A stretch of DNA of 64,000 nucleotides, taken from positions 124,001 through 188,000 of the forward strand of contig CAWJLE010000006.1 of NCBI GenBank assembly GCA_963843645.1. The letters are read 5' to 3'. Positions within the stretch are counted from its first letter, which is position 1, and every line of letters starts with the position of its first letter. The translations under genes and the position numbers were made by a program. This document shows, in pieces, positions 45,390 through 54,097 of this stretch. The notes under the pieces are model-generated. The model did no database searches and was not told the origin of the DNA. It worked only from the letters and a program-made list of their open reading frames with translations. Source of the stretch: CAWJLE01 sp963843645 (GTDB lineage: Bacteria; Chloroflexota; Anaerolineae; DAOTYC01).

Positions 45390-46394
45390 CTACTGGTGCT
45401 CCAGGCACTCTTCGCGCGCCTCACTGGTTTCGCCGTTGGCCGGGCGAGACCCGTTGCCAGCTTCGGCAGCCTTTCGCGCGGCTTCCTCGATCACGGCCGG
45501 AGATTTGGTGCGATGCGAGCCATAGGTTCGGGCATAGACCTGAGTGAATTCGGCTCCGAACAGGAGGAGCATGGCAGAGTAGTAGATCCACACCAGGATG
45601 GCCACGAATGCGCCCGCCGCACCGTAGGTCGAGGACAGGCTGCTGCGTGCCAGGTAGACACTAAAGCCGACCTTGCCCAGCCCGAACAGCAGCGAAGTGA
45701 CTGCGGCGCCGACCCACACGTCACGCCAGCCGATCTGAACGTCCGGCAACACTTTGTAGATTGCGGCGAACAGCAACGTCGTGACGACGAAGGAGATCCC
45801 CAGGTCGATCAAGTGGCCGTTCTGGACGAAATCGAGCGGCAGCCGCGACGCGAAGAAGGTCAGAACAGCCGACAAGGCAATGCTGGCAAAGAACGAGAGC
45901 AAAAGCAGCATGCCGATGCCAAGCACCATGCCGAACGAGAGAGCGCGGTCGCGGATCAGATAATATAGACCCCGACCCTGACGCGGAGCAGCACCCCAGA
46001 TCATGTTCAACGATTGCTGTAACTGCACGAAGGCCCCGCTCGCTCCTACGAAGATTGTGACAAGGCCGATCACCGTTGCCAGGGCGCTGCTACTTGGCCT
46101 TGCCGTCTGCTGCAACATCTGCTGCACCAATGGCTGCGCGTCCGGACCCACGACTGACCCGAGTTGATCCAACAGGCGGTGCTGAACCGTGCTTTGGCCG
46201 ATGACCAGCCCCGCCACGGCAACCGCGATCACCAAGACCGGCGCGATGGAGAATACAGTGTAGAAGGCGAGGGCGGCCGCGTGCATTGCGGCGTGATCGT
46301 CATTCCATTCCTGGACGGTGCCTCTCAGAACGACCCAGATTTGTTTCGGAGCATTTAGCACGATCCTTCTCCCCTTTTCAGCGCCCGAAATCAA
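45390..46394 (-). CDS. YihY/UPF0761 family membrane protein
   Basis: A 334-residue inner-membrane protein with six helices. The N-terminal D-D-H-A-A-M-H-A-A-A-L-A-F-Y-T-V-F-S-I-A-P region, A-L-A-T-V-I-G-L-V-T-I-F-V-G-A-S-G-A-F-V-Q-L-Q and the I-W-G-A-A-P segment are typical of the YihY/BrkB-related family. Its biochemical role is unknown; the old label 'ribonuclease BN' is wrong for this family. The last 50 residues are hydrophilic and cytoplasmic. It converges with the ABC operon terminator. Confidence 0.9.
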   Translation of the reverse strand: MISGAEKGRRIVLNAPKQIWVVLRGTVQEWNDDHAAMHAAALAFYTVFSIAPVLVIAVAVAGLVIGQSTVQHRLLDQLGSVVGPDAQPLVQQMLQQTARPSSSALATVIGLVTIFVGASGAFVQLQQSLNMIWGAAPRQGRGLYYLIRDRALSFGMVLGIGMLLLLSFFASIALSAVLTFFASRLPLDFVQNGHLIDLGISFVVTTLLFAAIYKVLPDVQIGWRDVWVGAAVTSLLFGLGKVGFSVYLARSSLSSTYGAAGAFVAILVWIYYSAMLLLFGAEFTQVYARTYGSHRTKSPAVIEEAARKAAEAGNGSRPANGETSEAREECLEHQ

Positions 46395-46460
46395 TCGGTG
46401 GACGCAGCCTCAATTCGATTATAGTCTAAGCCGCCATGATCCGCGTCAGTAACGGCTCAT

Positions 46461-46490
46461 GAGAGAGGGGACCCACCGGATCCCCTCTCT
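46461..46490 (-). terminator. Hairpin after the CsbD gene
   Basis: GAGAGGGGA and TCCCCTCTC arms pair around a 9-base loop, with AG/CT pairs extending the stem to 10 bp or more. It lies 30 bases after the csbD stop and before the YihY promoter region. No T-run follows, so termination is only probable. Confidence 0.5.
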
Positions 46491-46519
46491 TCAGAATTCG
46501 AAGCTCAACCTGAATTGCC

Positions 46520-46741
46520 CTAAGCCTGCTTTTCGGTCGCGCGTTCCAGCTCTTTCAGTCTCTCGTTGACGTCGTGTGCGGCTTTCTCTTTGGTGTAACC
46601 GTATTTCTCCTGCAGCTTGCCGACGAGTTGGTCGCGCTTGCCATCGATCATGTCGAGATCGTCGTCGGTGAGCTTGCCCCACCATTCTTTGGCCTTGCCG
46701 CGAATCTGTTTCCACTGGCCCTTGATGACGTCATCTGCCAT
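46520..46741 (-). CDS. CsbD family stress protein
   Basis: A 73-residue hydrophilic helical protein. It opens W-K-Q-I-R-G-K-A-K-E-W-W-G-K-L-T-D-D-D and continues D-G-K-R-D-Q-L-V-G-K-L-Q-E-K-Y-G-Y-T, the defining CsbD motifs. CsbD proteins are among the most induced general-stress proteins; their function is unknown. AAGGAGG lies 7 bases before the ATG. It sits in a run of small envelope/stress genes. Confidence 0.95.
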   Translation of the reverse strand: MADDVIKGQWKQIRGKAKEWWGKLTDDDLDMIDGKRDQLVGKLQEKYGYTKEKAAHDVNERLKELERATEKQA

Positions 46742-46792
46742 GGTAAAACCTCCTTTAGTGGGAATCGAGTTCTTCCTGCTCGTCGATTTCTG

Positions 46793-47023
46793 CTAGGCGC
46801 ACGGCCTTGGTTTGGCCATCACAACGACAGCGGTAAGGAACGCGAAAGCAGCTGCGCCCACGATTGTAACCCAATGATTTCGCCGAACGAAGGTGCTGAC
46901 TTCATCCGAAACCTGCCCGGCGACTTCCGGCGCTCGCATCGCCGTCCGATGCATTCCATCCGATACTCGCCTGACTTCGTCCGACATCCGATCGTGCATC
47001 CTTTCGATCTCATGTGCGTCCAT
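46793..47023 (-). CDS. Small membrane-anchored protein, DUF883-like
   Basis: A 76-residue protein: an amphipathic helix (M-D-A-H-E-I-E-R-M-H-D-R-M) of about 50 residues and one C-terminal helix (W-V-T-I-V-G-A-A-A-F-A-F-L-T-A-V-V-V). The layout and the R-R-N-H-W tether before the helix resemble the ribosome- or membrane-associated ElaB/YqjD (DUF883) group, but the match is loose. I chose the ATG at 47023 because GAGGGAG lies 6 bases upstream. It neighbours CsbD and two other tiny membrane proteins. Confidence 0.65.
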   Translation of the reverse strand: MDAHEIERMHDRMSDEVRRVSDGMHRTAMRAPEVAGQVSDEVSTFVRRNHWVTIVGAAAFAFLTAVVVMAKPRPCA

Positions 47024-47114
47024 GCTCATCTCCCTCGGCAGCCGCCGGTGGGGCGGACTGCCGATCAAATTCAGGATGTGCTCCCACTGCGATCGAGCTG
47101 TCTCGTTCGGGTCG

Positions 47115-47261
47115 CTACGGAGCTCGCCGTCCCTGCAGCAAATTAATCACAATGAGGAATAGAGCCAGCAACAGCAACAGGTGGATCAGGCTGCCTACCA
47201 CGTTAGTGATCAGGCCGAGCAGCCAGAAGACAATCAAGAGCGCTACTAGCATCCACAACAT
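47115..47261 (-). CDS. lmo0937-family small membrane protein
   Basis: A 48-residue protein reading M-L-W-M-L-V-A-L-L-I-V-F-W-L-L-G-L-I and, after G-S-L-I-H, a second hydrophobic helix ending L-L-Q-G-R-R-A-P. The W-L-L-G-L, I-H and terminal G-R-R features match the lmo0937 family, two-helix membrane proteins of unknown function often found beside stress genes. AAAGGT lies 8 bases before the ATG. The stop is TAG at 47115-47117. Confidence 0.8.
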   Translation of the reverse strand: MLWMLVALLIVFWLLGLITNVVGSLIHLLLLLALFLIVINLLQGRRAP

Positions 47262-47282
47262 GTCAGTTACCTTTCTGCTCAC

Positions 47283-47435
47283 TCAAATGGCCCCTATCAG
47301 CGCCAGCAAGATCAATACCAGCAAGACCAGACCCAATCCACCACTGGGGTAGTATCCCCATCGGCCGCTATAGGGCCAGACCGGCAAAACGCCTAACAGG
47401 ATCAGAATCAACAGGACCAACAGGATGGTATACAT
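47283..47435 (-). CDS. DUF3309 family small membrane protein
   Basis: A 50-residue two-helix protein. The core L-G-V-L-P-V-W-P-Y-S-G-R-W-G-Y-Y-P-S-G-G shows the G-x-L-P-x-W-P-Y-S motif that defines DUF3309. I chose the ATG at 47435 because GGGAGGG lies 5 bases upstream; the longer in-frame reading from 47486 lacks a ribosome site. It is 21 bases upstream of the lmo0937-type gene, so both are likely on one message. Confidence 0.9.
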   Translation of the reverse strand: MYTILLVLLILILLGVLPVWPYSGRWGYYPSGGLGLVLLVLILLALIGAI

Positions 47436-47553
47436 TCGACCCTCCCTGGAAACTTGACTTGAGGTCTCGTTGAACCTCACGAACAAAGGATACCACGTCC
47501 CCTCTAAAAAAGTCCCAAGCGAGAGCTAAAAAAGATGTAAAGAGCGCAAAAAC

Positions 47554-47589
47554 ACGTGCCCGGCGCGACAGAAGTCGCGCCGGGCACGT
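47554..47589 (-). terminator. Terminator of the kinase / response-regulator operon
   Basis: A perfect 16-bp stem (arms 47554-47569 and 47574-47589) with a 4-base loop lies 27 bases after the response-regulator stop. On the minus strand it is followed by G-TTTTT, so this is a complete intrinsic terminator. Confidence 0.85.
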
Positions 47590-47616
47590 TTGTCGTGCCA
47601 ACGGAGCCGTGCGTCC

Positions 47617-48297
47617 TCACGGTGCAGAATGCAGAATGTATCCAAGACCCGATACCGTCTCGAGCAGCGCTCCCGCCTCCGGACCCATCTTCTTGCGAAT
47701 GCGGCCGAGGTATACGTGCAGGTAATGGCTCGAGTCACGGTACTCCGGGCCCCAAACCCTGGCCAACAGGTCCTCGTGTGTGAGTATGGCCTCCTGATTC
47801 TGCGCGAGCTCGGCCAGCAGCGCGAACTCGGTGCGAGTCAGATGTAGATCGACGTCGCCCACGAACGCCCGATGACCTCGCAGATCGACGAACAAGTCTT
47901 TGATACGGATTGCGCTGCTCTTCGCCGGAGCTCCACCCTTGGACCTTCGCATGACGGCGCGCACTCGGGCGAGGAGCTCCGCCTGCGAGAACGGCTTGGT
48001 CACGTAGTCATCCGCGCCGGAATCCAGAGCGCGGACTTTCAGCTCCTCGTCCTCGCGCGCGGTCAGGACAATGATGGGCACGTCGGACTGCCGCCGGATT
48101 CGCTCGCAGACTTCCAGGCCACCCATGCCGGGTAAGATCAGGTCGAGCAAGACGAGGTCGTACTGGCGCGCCCCGAACATCTCCAGCGCCGCTTCGCCGG
48201 TGCCGGCCACTTCTACCGCGTATTTGCGCGCCTGAAGATTGACCTTGACCAGTTTCTGAATCGAGGCATCGTCGTCTACAGCGAGAACGTGATCCAT
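47617..48297 (-). CDS. OmpR/PhoB family response regulator
   Basis: A 226-residue DNA-binding regulator. The receiver domain has D-D-D at residues 8-10, the phosphorylated Asp at 52 (L-V-L-L-D-L-I-L-P-G), and the Y-V-T-K-P-F-S lysine. A winged-helix effector covers about 130-223 (L-T-R-T-E-F-A-L-L-A-E-L, V-Y-L-G-R-I-R-K-K-M, V-S-G-L-G-Y). It resembles KdpE but no kdp genes are here. It lies 25 bases downstream of the single-domain receiver and is likely co-expressed with the kinase. Confidence 0.93.
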   Translation of the reverse strand: MDHVLAVDDDASIQKLVKVNLQARKYAVEVAGTGEAALEMFGARQYDLVLLDLILPGMGGLEVCERIRRQSDVPIIVLTAREDEELKVRALDSGADDYVTKPFSQAELLARVRAVMRRSKGGAPAKSSAIRIKDLFVDLRGHRAFVGDVDLHLTRTEFALLAELAQNQEAILTHEDLLARVWGPEYRDSSHYLHVYLGRIRKKMGPEAGALLETVSGLGYILHSAP

Positions 48298-48322
48298 GCT
48301 CGCCCGTCCTTTCGTTTGATGA

Positions 48323-48694
48323 TTATCTTGTGCGCAGGGCGCGCTCCACTGTGGACACCAGTTTAGCCGTACTGAAGGGCTTGACGAGGACTTCGACCAC
48401 GTTCGGATATCGATTCCGATCGACGTGAGCGTCCATAAGCGATGCCGTCATGACGAGCACGGCGTATCTCGCCTCAATCGTTGGATCGGACGCGGCCCGG
48501 GCCAACACGTCCCAGCCGGTGAAGTCCGGCAGCTTGATATCCAGCAGCACGAGTGATGGCTGCTTGTCTCGCAGCTGTGCGAGTGCTTCCCGACCGTTTT
48601 TTGCCTCGAGCACCGTATAGCCCCGCCTGGCCAGGTTGACCGTAACCAGCTTGCGAATGTTGGCCTCGTCTTCAACCACGAGTACTGTTGTCAT
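48323..48694 (-). CDS. Single-domain response regulator (receiver only)
   Basis: A 123-residue CheY-like protein without an output domain. It begins M-T-T-V-L-V-V-E-D-E-A-N-I-R and has the phospho-acceptor in L-V-L-L-D-I-K-L-P-D and the conserved Lys in V-L-V-K-P-F-S. I chose the ATG at 48694, which lies inside the last codons of the kinase gene; TGGAG stands 3 bases before it. An earlier ATG at 48703 is possible. It may act as a phosphate relay between the kinase and the OmpR-type regulator. Confidence 0.88.
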   Translation of the reverse strand: MTTVLVVEDEANIRKLVTVNLARRGYTVLEAKNGREALAQLRDKQPSLVLLDIKLPDFTGWDVLARAASDPTIEARYAVLVMTASLMDAHVDRNRYPNVVEVLVKPFSTAKLVSTVERALRTR

Positions 48695-51386
48695 TGACTC
48701 CATCCATAGACTCACCAGCGCGGACGTGAGCGCCACCCCTCGGCAGGGTGAACGAGATCACCGCGCCCGGCCCCGGACGGTCTTGAACCCAGATCCGTCC
48801 GCCATGGGCTTCAACTATCCCCTTGCAGATCGCCAACCCCAGGCCGGCCCCTTTGGTCCGGTGCGCGGCGTCGTTCTCCAGCTGCCGAAACGCCTCGAAC
48901 ACGCGGCGCCGGTCCTGAGGGGGAATGCCCGAACCCTCATCGGCAATACTGACCTCTACGACCTCTCCATCAGACTGCACTGAAATGGTGATCGTCGTCT
49001 GCGGTGGTGAGTATTTGGCCGCGTTGCTCACCAGATTGATCAGCACCTGCGCGATCCGTTGGTCGTCCGCGTGAACAGGCGGCAAGTTCGGCGGTATGTT
49101 CAACACCAGATTGCGGTCGGCGGCGATAATCTGCAACTCGGCCATCGCCGTCGACAGAATGTCCTCGAAAGCCTGGTCTCTCGGCGCGATGCGCAGCATT
49201 CCGGCTTCCATTCGTGACAGATCCAGCAGCTGTTCTATGAGCTCGCTCAGCTTATCGGCTTCCTCATCGATCGTGTGGAAGAAGTCGCGCTGGGTCTCCT
49301 GATCCCACTCGACGTCATCGGCCAGGAGCGTGGTCGCGAAGCCCTTTATCGACGTCAGCGGCGTGCGCAGCTCGTGCGACACCATTGCCAGGAATTTCAG
49401 CTTCAGTTCGTTGGCCTCTTCAGCCTCTCGACGCGCCTTTGACTCCGCTTCCAGCAGCCGCAGGTTCTTGATGGCGATGGCGACTTCATCGACCAGGCCG
49501 CGCAGATGCTGCACATCTTCCGCCTCGATGACGCGGCGCGACTCGAAATGCAGAGACAGCAATCCGTACCATTCGCCGCCGGCGACCAGGGGAAAGATGA
49601 TGAGACTCCGCGTGCGCAACCCGGCAAACCGCCGCAGTGTGTTTGCGGTCAGCGGCGACGCCGACTGGACGTCCTCGATGATGATCGGCTGGCCGAAAGA
49701 ATAGGGCGGCGCGACCCCGTATTCTTCCAGGGTGAATCGCTCGTCTATGAAGCGGGGTTGCTGTGCATCCCGGTTCCAGGCAGCCAGAACGCTGCAACAG
49801 CGAGGAGGCACGTCCTCTTCCAGCCAGGGCTCGTCGAAGATGGCAATCGAAGCCCGACTGGCCGTCTCGAGATAGCTGCTGGACAGCAGCACTTGCAGCA
49901 CCTCATCCGGTGTGCGAACTGCCCCGATTGCCTGGCTCACGCGATACAGCTCGCGCGTGCGCTCAAGGAGAGCGCGCAACTTACGGCTTACCTGTTGATG
50001 CCCTTCGATCTCTTTCTGCAGGTCGGCGTTGACGCTCTCGAGCTGTGCCGTCCGTTCGGCGACGCGCTGCTCCAGCTCCGCGTTCAGAACGCGCACTTGT
50101 TCCTCGGCGCGGCGCCGGTCGACGATCTCGTCGACGAGGCGCGTGTTGGCGGATTCCAGCTGGTCGGTGCGCACCTTAACCCGGTGCTCGAGCTCGGTGT
50201 TAAGCCGCTGCGCCTGAGCGTACAGCTGGGCATTGTCCAGAGCCAGCGCTACGCGTTGGGCCAGATCCTCGGCCAGTTCCAGGTCATTGGACCTGTAGCG
50301 ACGTCTGGAATCCGCAAAAACGAAGGTCAATGCTCCCAGGATCCGACCGCCGGTTTCCAGCGCAACGATCATCGCCGATCTCGGCTCCAACTGGTGTGCG
50401 GCCTCGAGGCCCGCCGGGTCCGCGATCGCCGCTTCGAGCTCCGCGGCCGGGACATCGGACAACAGCTGCGCGCGCCCGGTCCGCAGCACTTCGTCGACGG
50501 CGTTCTGCTGTCCGATGCCGATCGAGTGAGGCTGATGCAACGCGCGTACCAACGGCAGCTTGTCGGAGTCGACGTGCGCCGCCGCAAAAGGACGCACCCA
50601 GCCTTCACCGTCGATCGTGTGGATCACGCACCAGTCGGCCAGGTCCGGAACGACCAGGCGGGCCACGTTCTCGAAACGCGTCTCGTTGTCCATGGAGGCG
50701 GACAACAGGATGCCGGGTTGAGCCAGCAGATGCTGTTGGCTCGCGCGAACGCGCAATGCTTCTTCCACGCGCTTGCGCTCCAGAAAAATGCCGACCTGGC
50801 TGCCTATCGCATGGAGTGTCTCCATCAAATCCGGATCGGGTTGTTGAATGCGAGCGCTGATGCATTCGACGATTGCAATGACCTTGCGACCGTTCAGTAT
50901 GGGAAACGCGAGGATGCTGTGTAAACCGGCTCTCTCTGCCTCCATCTCGTGAGCGGATTGGGGCTCCTCGCCGAGATCGGAGACCCAAATCGGTTGGCCG
51001 CTCTGCCGGACGCGGCCCAGCAGACTGGTGGCGTCCGCGCTGAGGACCTCGAAGTCAGTTTCCTGGGCGAAGCCCGCCAGGTCGGAGGATGCCTGCCAAA
51101 CGCCCTCGTTGGTGAGCGTCAGCGCCTTCGGTTCGACGCGCCACAGGGCGCCAAACTCCCAACCCATCGTCTTACAGATCGCTTGCAGAACTCTTCTCGC
51201 AGCGGCGCGAACGCTGCTGGAATCCGCCAGGGCGCGTGCGATCTCGTACAGCATGGCGAGACGGCGTTCGGCGGCTTTGCGTTGAGTGGCGTCCGCGCAC
51301 TGCTCCAGCTCGGCAGCAAGCTGCCGTATCTTTTCGGCGGCCTCGGAGAGCGTCGTTATCTCTGGAATTGCCGGCGTCTGCTCCAT
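48672..51386 (-). CDS. Soluble sensor histidine kinase with three GAF domains
   Basis: A 904-residue protein without membrane helices. GAF 1 lies at about 45-205, GAF 2 at about 225-385, and GAF 3 at about 480-640. A heptad-rich coiled coil (L-E-H-R-V-K-V-R-T, L-E-Q-R-V-A-E-R-T) spans about 390-470. The HisKA domain has S-H-E-L-R-T-P-L-T-S-I-K-G with His near 671. The HATPase has N-L-V-S-N-A-A-K-Y-S (N box), D-E-G-S-G-I (G1) and G-A-G-L-G-L-A (G2). Only one Cys pair in GAF 3 (R-C-C-S-V-L) hints at a redox or ligand site. I chose the ATG at 51386 because GAGGAG lies 7 bases upstream. Signal unknown. Confidence 0.9.
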   Translation of the reverse strand: MEQTPAIPEITTLSEAAEKIRQLAAELEQCADATQRKAAERRLAMLYEIARALADSSSVRAAARRVLQAICKTMGWEFGALWRVEPKALTLTNEGVWQASSDLAGFAQETDFEVLSADATSLLGRVRQSGQPIWVSDLGEEPQSAHEMEAERAGLHSILAFPILNGRKVIAIVECISARIQQPDPDLMETLHAIGSQVGIFLERKRVEEALRVRASQQHLLAQPGILLSASMDNETRFENVARLVVPDLADWCVIHTIDGEGWVRPFAAAHVDSDKLPLVRALHQPHSIGIGQQNAVDEVLRTGRAQLLSDVPAAELEAAIADPAGLEAAHQLEPRSAMIVALETGGRILGALTFVFADSRRRYRSNDLELAEDLAQRVALALDNAQLYAQAQRLNTELEHRVKVRTDQLESANTRLVDEIVDRRRAEEQVRVLNAELEQRVAERTAQLESVNADLQKEIEGHQQVSRKLRALLERTRELYRVSQAIGAVRTPDEVLQVLLSSSYLETASRASIAIFDEPWLEEDVPPRCCSVLAAWNRDAQQPRFIDERFTLEEYGVAPPYSFGQPIIIEDVQSASPLTANTLRRFAGLRTRSLIIFPLVAGGEWYGLLSLHFESRRVIEAEDVQHLRGLVDEVAIAIKNLRLLEAESKARREAEEANELKLKFLAMVSHELRTPLTSIKGFATTLLADDVEWDQETQRDFFHTIDEEADKLSELIEQLLDLSRMEAGMLRIAPRDQAFEDILSTAMAELQIIAADRNLVLNIPPNLPPVHADDQRIAQVLINLVSNAAKYSPPQTTITISVQSDGEVVEVSIADEGSGIPPQDRRRVFEAFRQLENDAAHRTKGAGLGLAICKGIVEAHGGRIWVQDRPGPGAVISFTLPRGGAHVRAGESMDGVNDNSTRG

Positions 51387-51674
51387 TCTCCAACTCCTCA
51401 CGCCATTGCGATTCGGCGTGCATCAGCGGTTCTCCGTCCGATCGTCAGGCTGCGATGAATCATACGGCTTGACATTCAGATTAATTATACTACAGCATTG
51501 TAATGATTGATAGGCTCGACGAGGGTCAGACGATTGTTGAGACATTGTTTAGGAGCCTTTTGGAACATATTGAGCCACGCGGTGCTATGCTGGAACGTGA
51601 ACGTCATTTGAGGATTGCCGATCGTCGGCGCCCCGGTGACAAATACGCGCCAGTCAACGAAGGAGACATCTGTC

Positions 51675-51959
51675 ATGACACTAATTCAGTTTCTGTTGCT
51701 GTTGGTCATCGCTGCGATTTGCGGCGCGGTGGGCCAATCGATAGCGGGCTATTCGTTCGGTGGCTGCCTGATCTCGGCCATCGTCGGGTTCGTTGGCGCG
51801 CTGATCGGCATGTGGGTTGCCCGCCAACTGGCGCTGCCCGAGGTTTTCGTAGTTCAGGTGGGCGGCGAGTCGTTCCCGGTCTTCTGGTCGATCGTCGGCT
51901 CGGCGATTCTGGCCCTATTGCTGGGTATGCTGAGCCGACGCCGCGGATACTACGGCTAG
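51675..51959 (+). CDS. GlsB/YeaQ/YmgE family (transglycosylase-associated) membrane protein
   Basis: A 94-residue protein with three helices. G-A-V-G-Q-S-I-A-G and the glycine-spaced I-V-G-F-V-G-A-L-I-G-M segment match the GlsB/YeaQ stress-protein family; a linker then leads to a third helix (V-G-S-A-I-L-A-L-L-L-G-M-L). Family members are envelope-stress induced; no transglycosylase activity is known. AAGGAG lies 9 bases before the ATG at 51675. Confidence 0.85.
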   Translation: MTLIQFLLLLVIAAICGAVGQSIAGYSFGGCLISAIVGFVGALIGMWVARQLALPEVFVVQVGGESFPVFWSIVGSAILALLLGMLSRRRGYYG

Positions 51960-51997
51960 GCCGTCCGCAAATCAGGTGACATAACAGGGGGTGTGAC

Positions 51998-52204
51998 ATG
52001 CCCTACGATCACGTGACCGACCTTCCGGACAGCGTGCGCGACAACCTGCCGGAGCACGCGCAGGAGATCTACCGTGCCGCGTTCAACAACGCATGGAAGG
52101 AGTATCACGAGGACGAAGCCCGAGCCCATCGAGTGGCCTGGGCTGCGGTAAAGGAGAAGTACGAGAAGAGCGACAAGACCGGCAAATGGAAGGCGAAACC
52201 TTGA
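51998..52204 (+). CDS. ChaB family protein
   Basis: A 68-residue protein with the full ChaB pattern: L-P-D-S-V-R-D-N-L-P-E-H-A-Q-E-I-Y-R-A-A-F-N-N-A followed by A-H-R-V-A-W-A-A-V-K-E-K-Y. Proposed regulator of cation transport in E. coli, widely seen as a stress-associated small protein; function here unknown. ATG with GGGGGTG 5 bases upstream. It continues the small stress-gene set. Confidence 0.92.
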   Translation: MPYDHVTDLPDSVRDNLPEHAQEIYRAAFNNAWKEYHEDEARAHRVAWAAVKEKYEKSDKTGKWKAKP

Positions 52205-52252
52205 GCCATCTTCACCCAACCGACACCCAAACACACATGGAGGATCGGGATA

Positions 52253-54050
52253 TGACTGAACAGGAGACTTCACTGCCCGCCGGGATGGGCGCCCACACGC
52301 GAAGGGCGTTGCCTTTCGCGTGTGGGCGCCGCATGCGGAGAGCGTATCCGTCGTCGGCGCGTTTAACCACTGGTCCGGGAGTGCGAATCCCCTTGCCTCC
52401 GAAGGAAACGGGTTCTGGTCCGGCAACGTCTCCGAAGCCAAGAGGGGCGACGAGTACAAGTACCAGATCGTCAATGGGCGGCAGCGCCTGTGGCGCCTGG
52501 ATCCCTATTCTCGGGCCGTGACGAATTCTGTCGGCAATTCGATCGTTCCGGATCCTGACTTCGATTGGGGCGAGGACGCGTACGAGATGCCCCATTGGAA
52601 TGAAGTGATCGTCTACGAGCTACATGTCGGGACCTTCAACCCCGAGTCGAAGGACGTCCCAGGCAACTTCGAGGGCGTGGTCGACAAGCTGCCGTATCTG
52701 CGGGACCTGGGGATCAATGCCATAGAGATCATGCCGCCGATGGAGTTCCCCGGGAGCTACTCTTGGGGCTACAACCCGTCCCAACCTTTCGCGCTGGAAA
52801 GCAGCTACGGAAGCGTGAAGGGATTCAAGGAGCTGGTCAAAGCCGCCCACGCGCATGGCATCGCCGTCATTCTGGATGTGGTCTACAACCACTTCGGGCC
52901 CACGGACCTGGACCTTTGGCGATTTGACGGCTGGGCCGAGAAGGACAAAGGGGGCATCTACTTCTACAACGATGATCGGGCGGCCACGCCCTGGGGAGAT
53001 ACCCGGCCGGACTACGGGCGAGGCGAAGTGCGCCAGTACCTGCGGGACAACGCCCTGATGTGGCTCGAGGAATATCGAGTCGACGGGCTGCGCTGGGATG
53101 CGACCGCATACATTCGCAACATTCAGGGTGAAGAAGCCAGCCCGGCGAACGATCTTCCCGATGGCTGGAGCTTGATGCAGTGGATCAACGAAGAAATCCA
53201 GGCCCGCTGGCCGGGCAAGCTGACGATCGCCGAGGATATGAAGGACAACGAATGGCTGACCAAGGGCACCGGTGAAGGCGGCGCCGGGTTCGGCAGCCAG
53301 TGGGATGGGGCGTTCGTGAATCCCATTCGCCAGGCGATTATCACTGACGACGATGCCATGCGCAACATGGGGGCAGTCGCCGAGGCCATCGCGCATCGCT
53401 TCGCGGGCGACGCCTTCAAGCGGGTCGTCTACACCGAATCTCACGACGAGGTGTCCAACGGTCGGGCCCGCGTGCCGGAAGAGATCTGGCCCGGTCACGT
53501 GGACAACTGGTTCTCCAAGAAGCGCTCGAGTTTGGGAGCAGCCCTGGTGTTGACCTCGCCGGGCATCCCGATGCTCTTTCAGGGCCAGGAGTTCATCGCA
53601 GACCGCTGGTTTCAGGACAAGGACCCCCTGGATTGGAGCCGAGCCGGGGCTTTTCGGGGCATCGTCGACCTGCACCGCACGTTGAATCGCCTCCGCCGCA
53701 ACCTGGACGGCACGACACTGGGACTGACCGGCCCACACGTCGACGTCTTTCACGTCGACGACGATCAGAAGATGATCGCGTTCCATCGCTGGCAAGACGA
53801 CGGCGGGCCCCGTAACAGCGTCGTCGTGGTCGCGAACCTGGCCAATCGGCCCCAGGACCACTACCGCCTGGCGTTGCCTCGCGCGGGGCAATGGCGGGTG
53901 CGCTTCAACAGCGATTCGAGTTACTACGAGCCGAGTTTCGGCAACCACCCCAGCCCAGACGTCGTAGCCGAGGCGGCGGGGCAGGACCAGGCCGAGGGAG
54001 ACGTCAGCATCGGGCCCTACACACTGCTGATCCTCTCGCAGGATGAGTGA
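52253..54050 (+). pseudogene. GH13 enzyme, branching-enzyme/trehalohydrolase-like, one frame break
   Basis: About 598 residues. ATG 52253 (M-T-E-Q-E-T-S-L-P-A-G) joins the main frame after a +1 break near 52290-52300; without it the N-terminal strand of the CBM48 domain (G-V-A-F-R-V-W-A-P-H-A-E) would be lost. The GH13 barrel (about 105-480) shows D-V-V-Y-N-H, D-G-L-R-W-D-A-T (nucleophile Asp), L-T-I-A-E-D-M (acid Glu) and E-S-H-D-E-V (third Asp). A C-terminal beta domain follows. The layout fits alpha-1,4-glucan branching enzyme or maltooligosyl-trehalose trehalohydrolase; I cannot choose between them. GGAGGATCGGGAT precedes the ATG. Confidence 0.82.
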
Positions 54051-54085
54051 CGCGCCGCGCCTTTTCCTTATCTTGTGCGGCATGG

Positions 54086-54091
54086 TACAAT
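54086..54091 (+). promoter_or_regulatory. -10 box suggesting a leaderless yitT transcript
   Basis: TACAAT ends 6 bases before the ATG at 54098, so transcription would begin at or next to the start codon. There is no ribosome site before this ATG. The -35 match (TTTCCT near 54063-54068) is weak. Confidence 0.35.
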
Positions 54092-54097
54092 CACCGC

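Noticed and set aside
45390..46394. YihY gene as ribonuclease BN
   Set aside because: That label came from an old misassignment; the sequence is a six-helix membrane protein without nuclease motifs.
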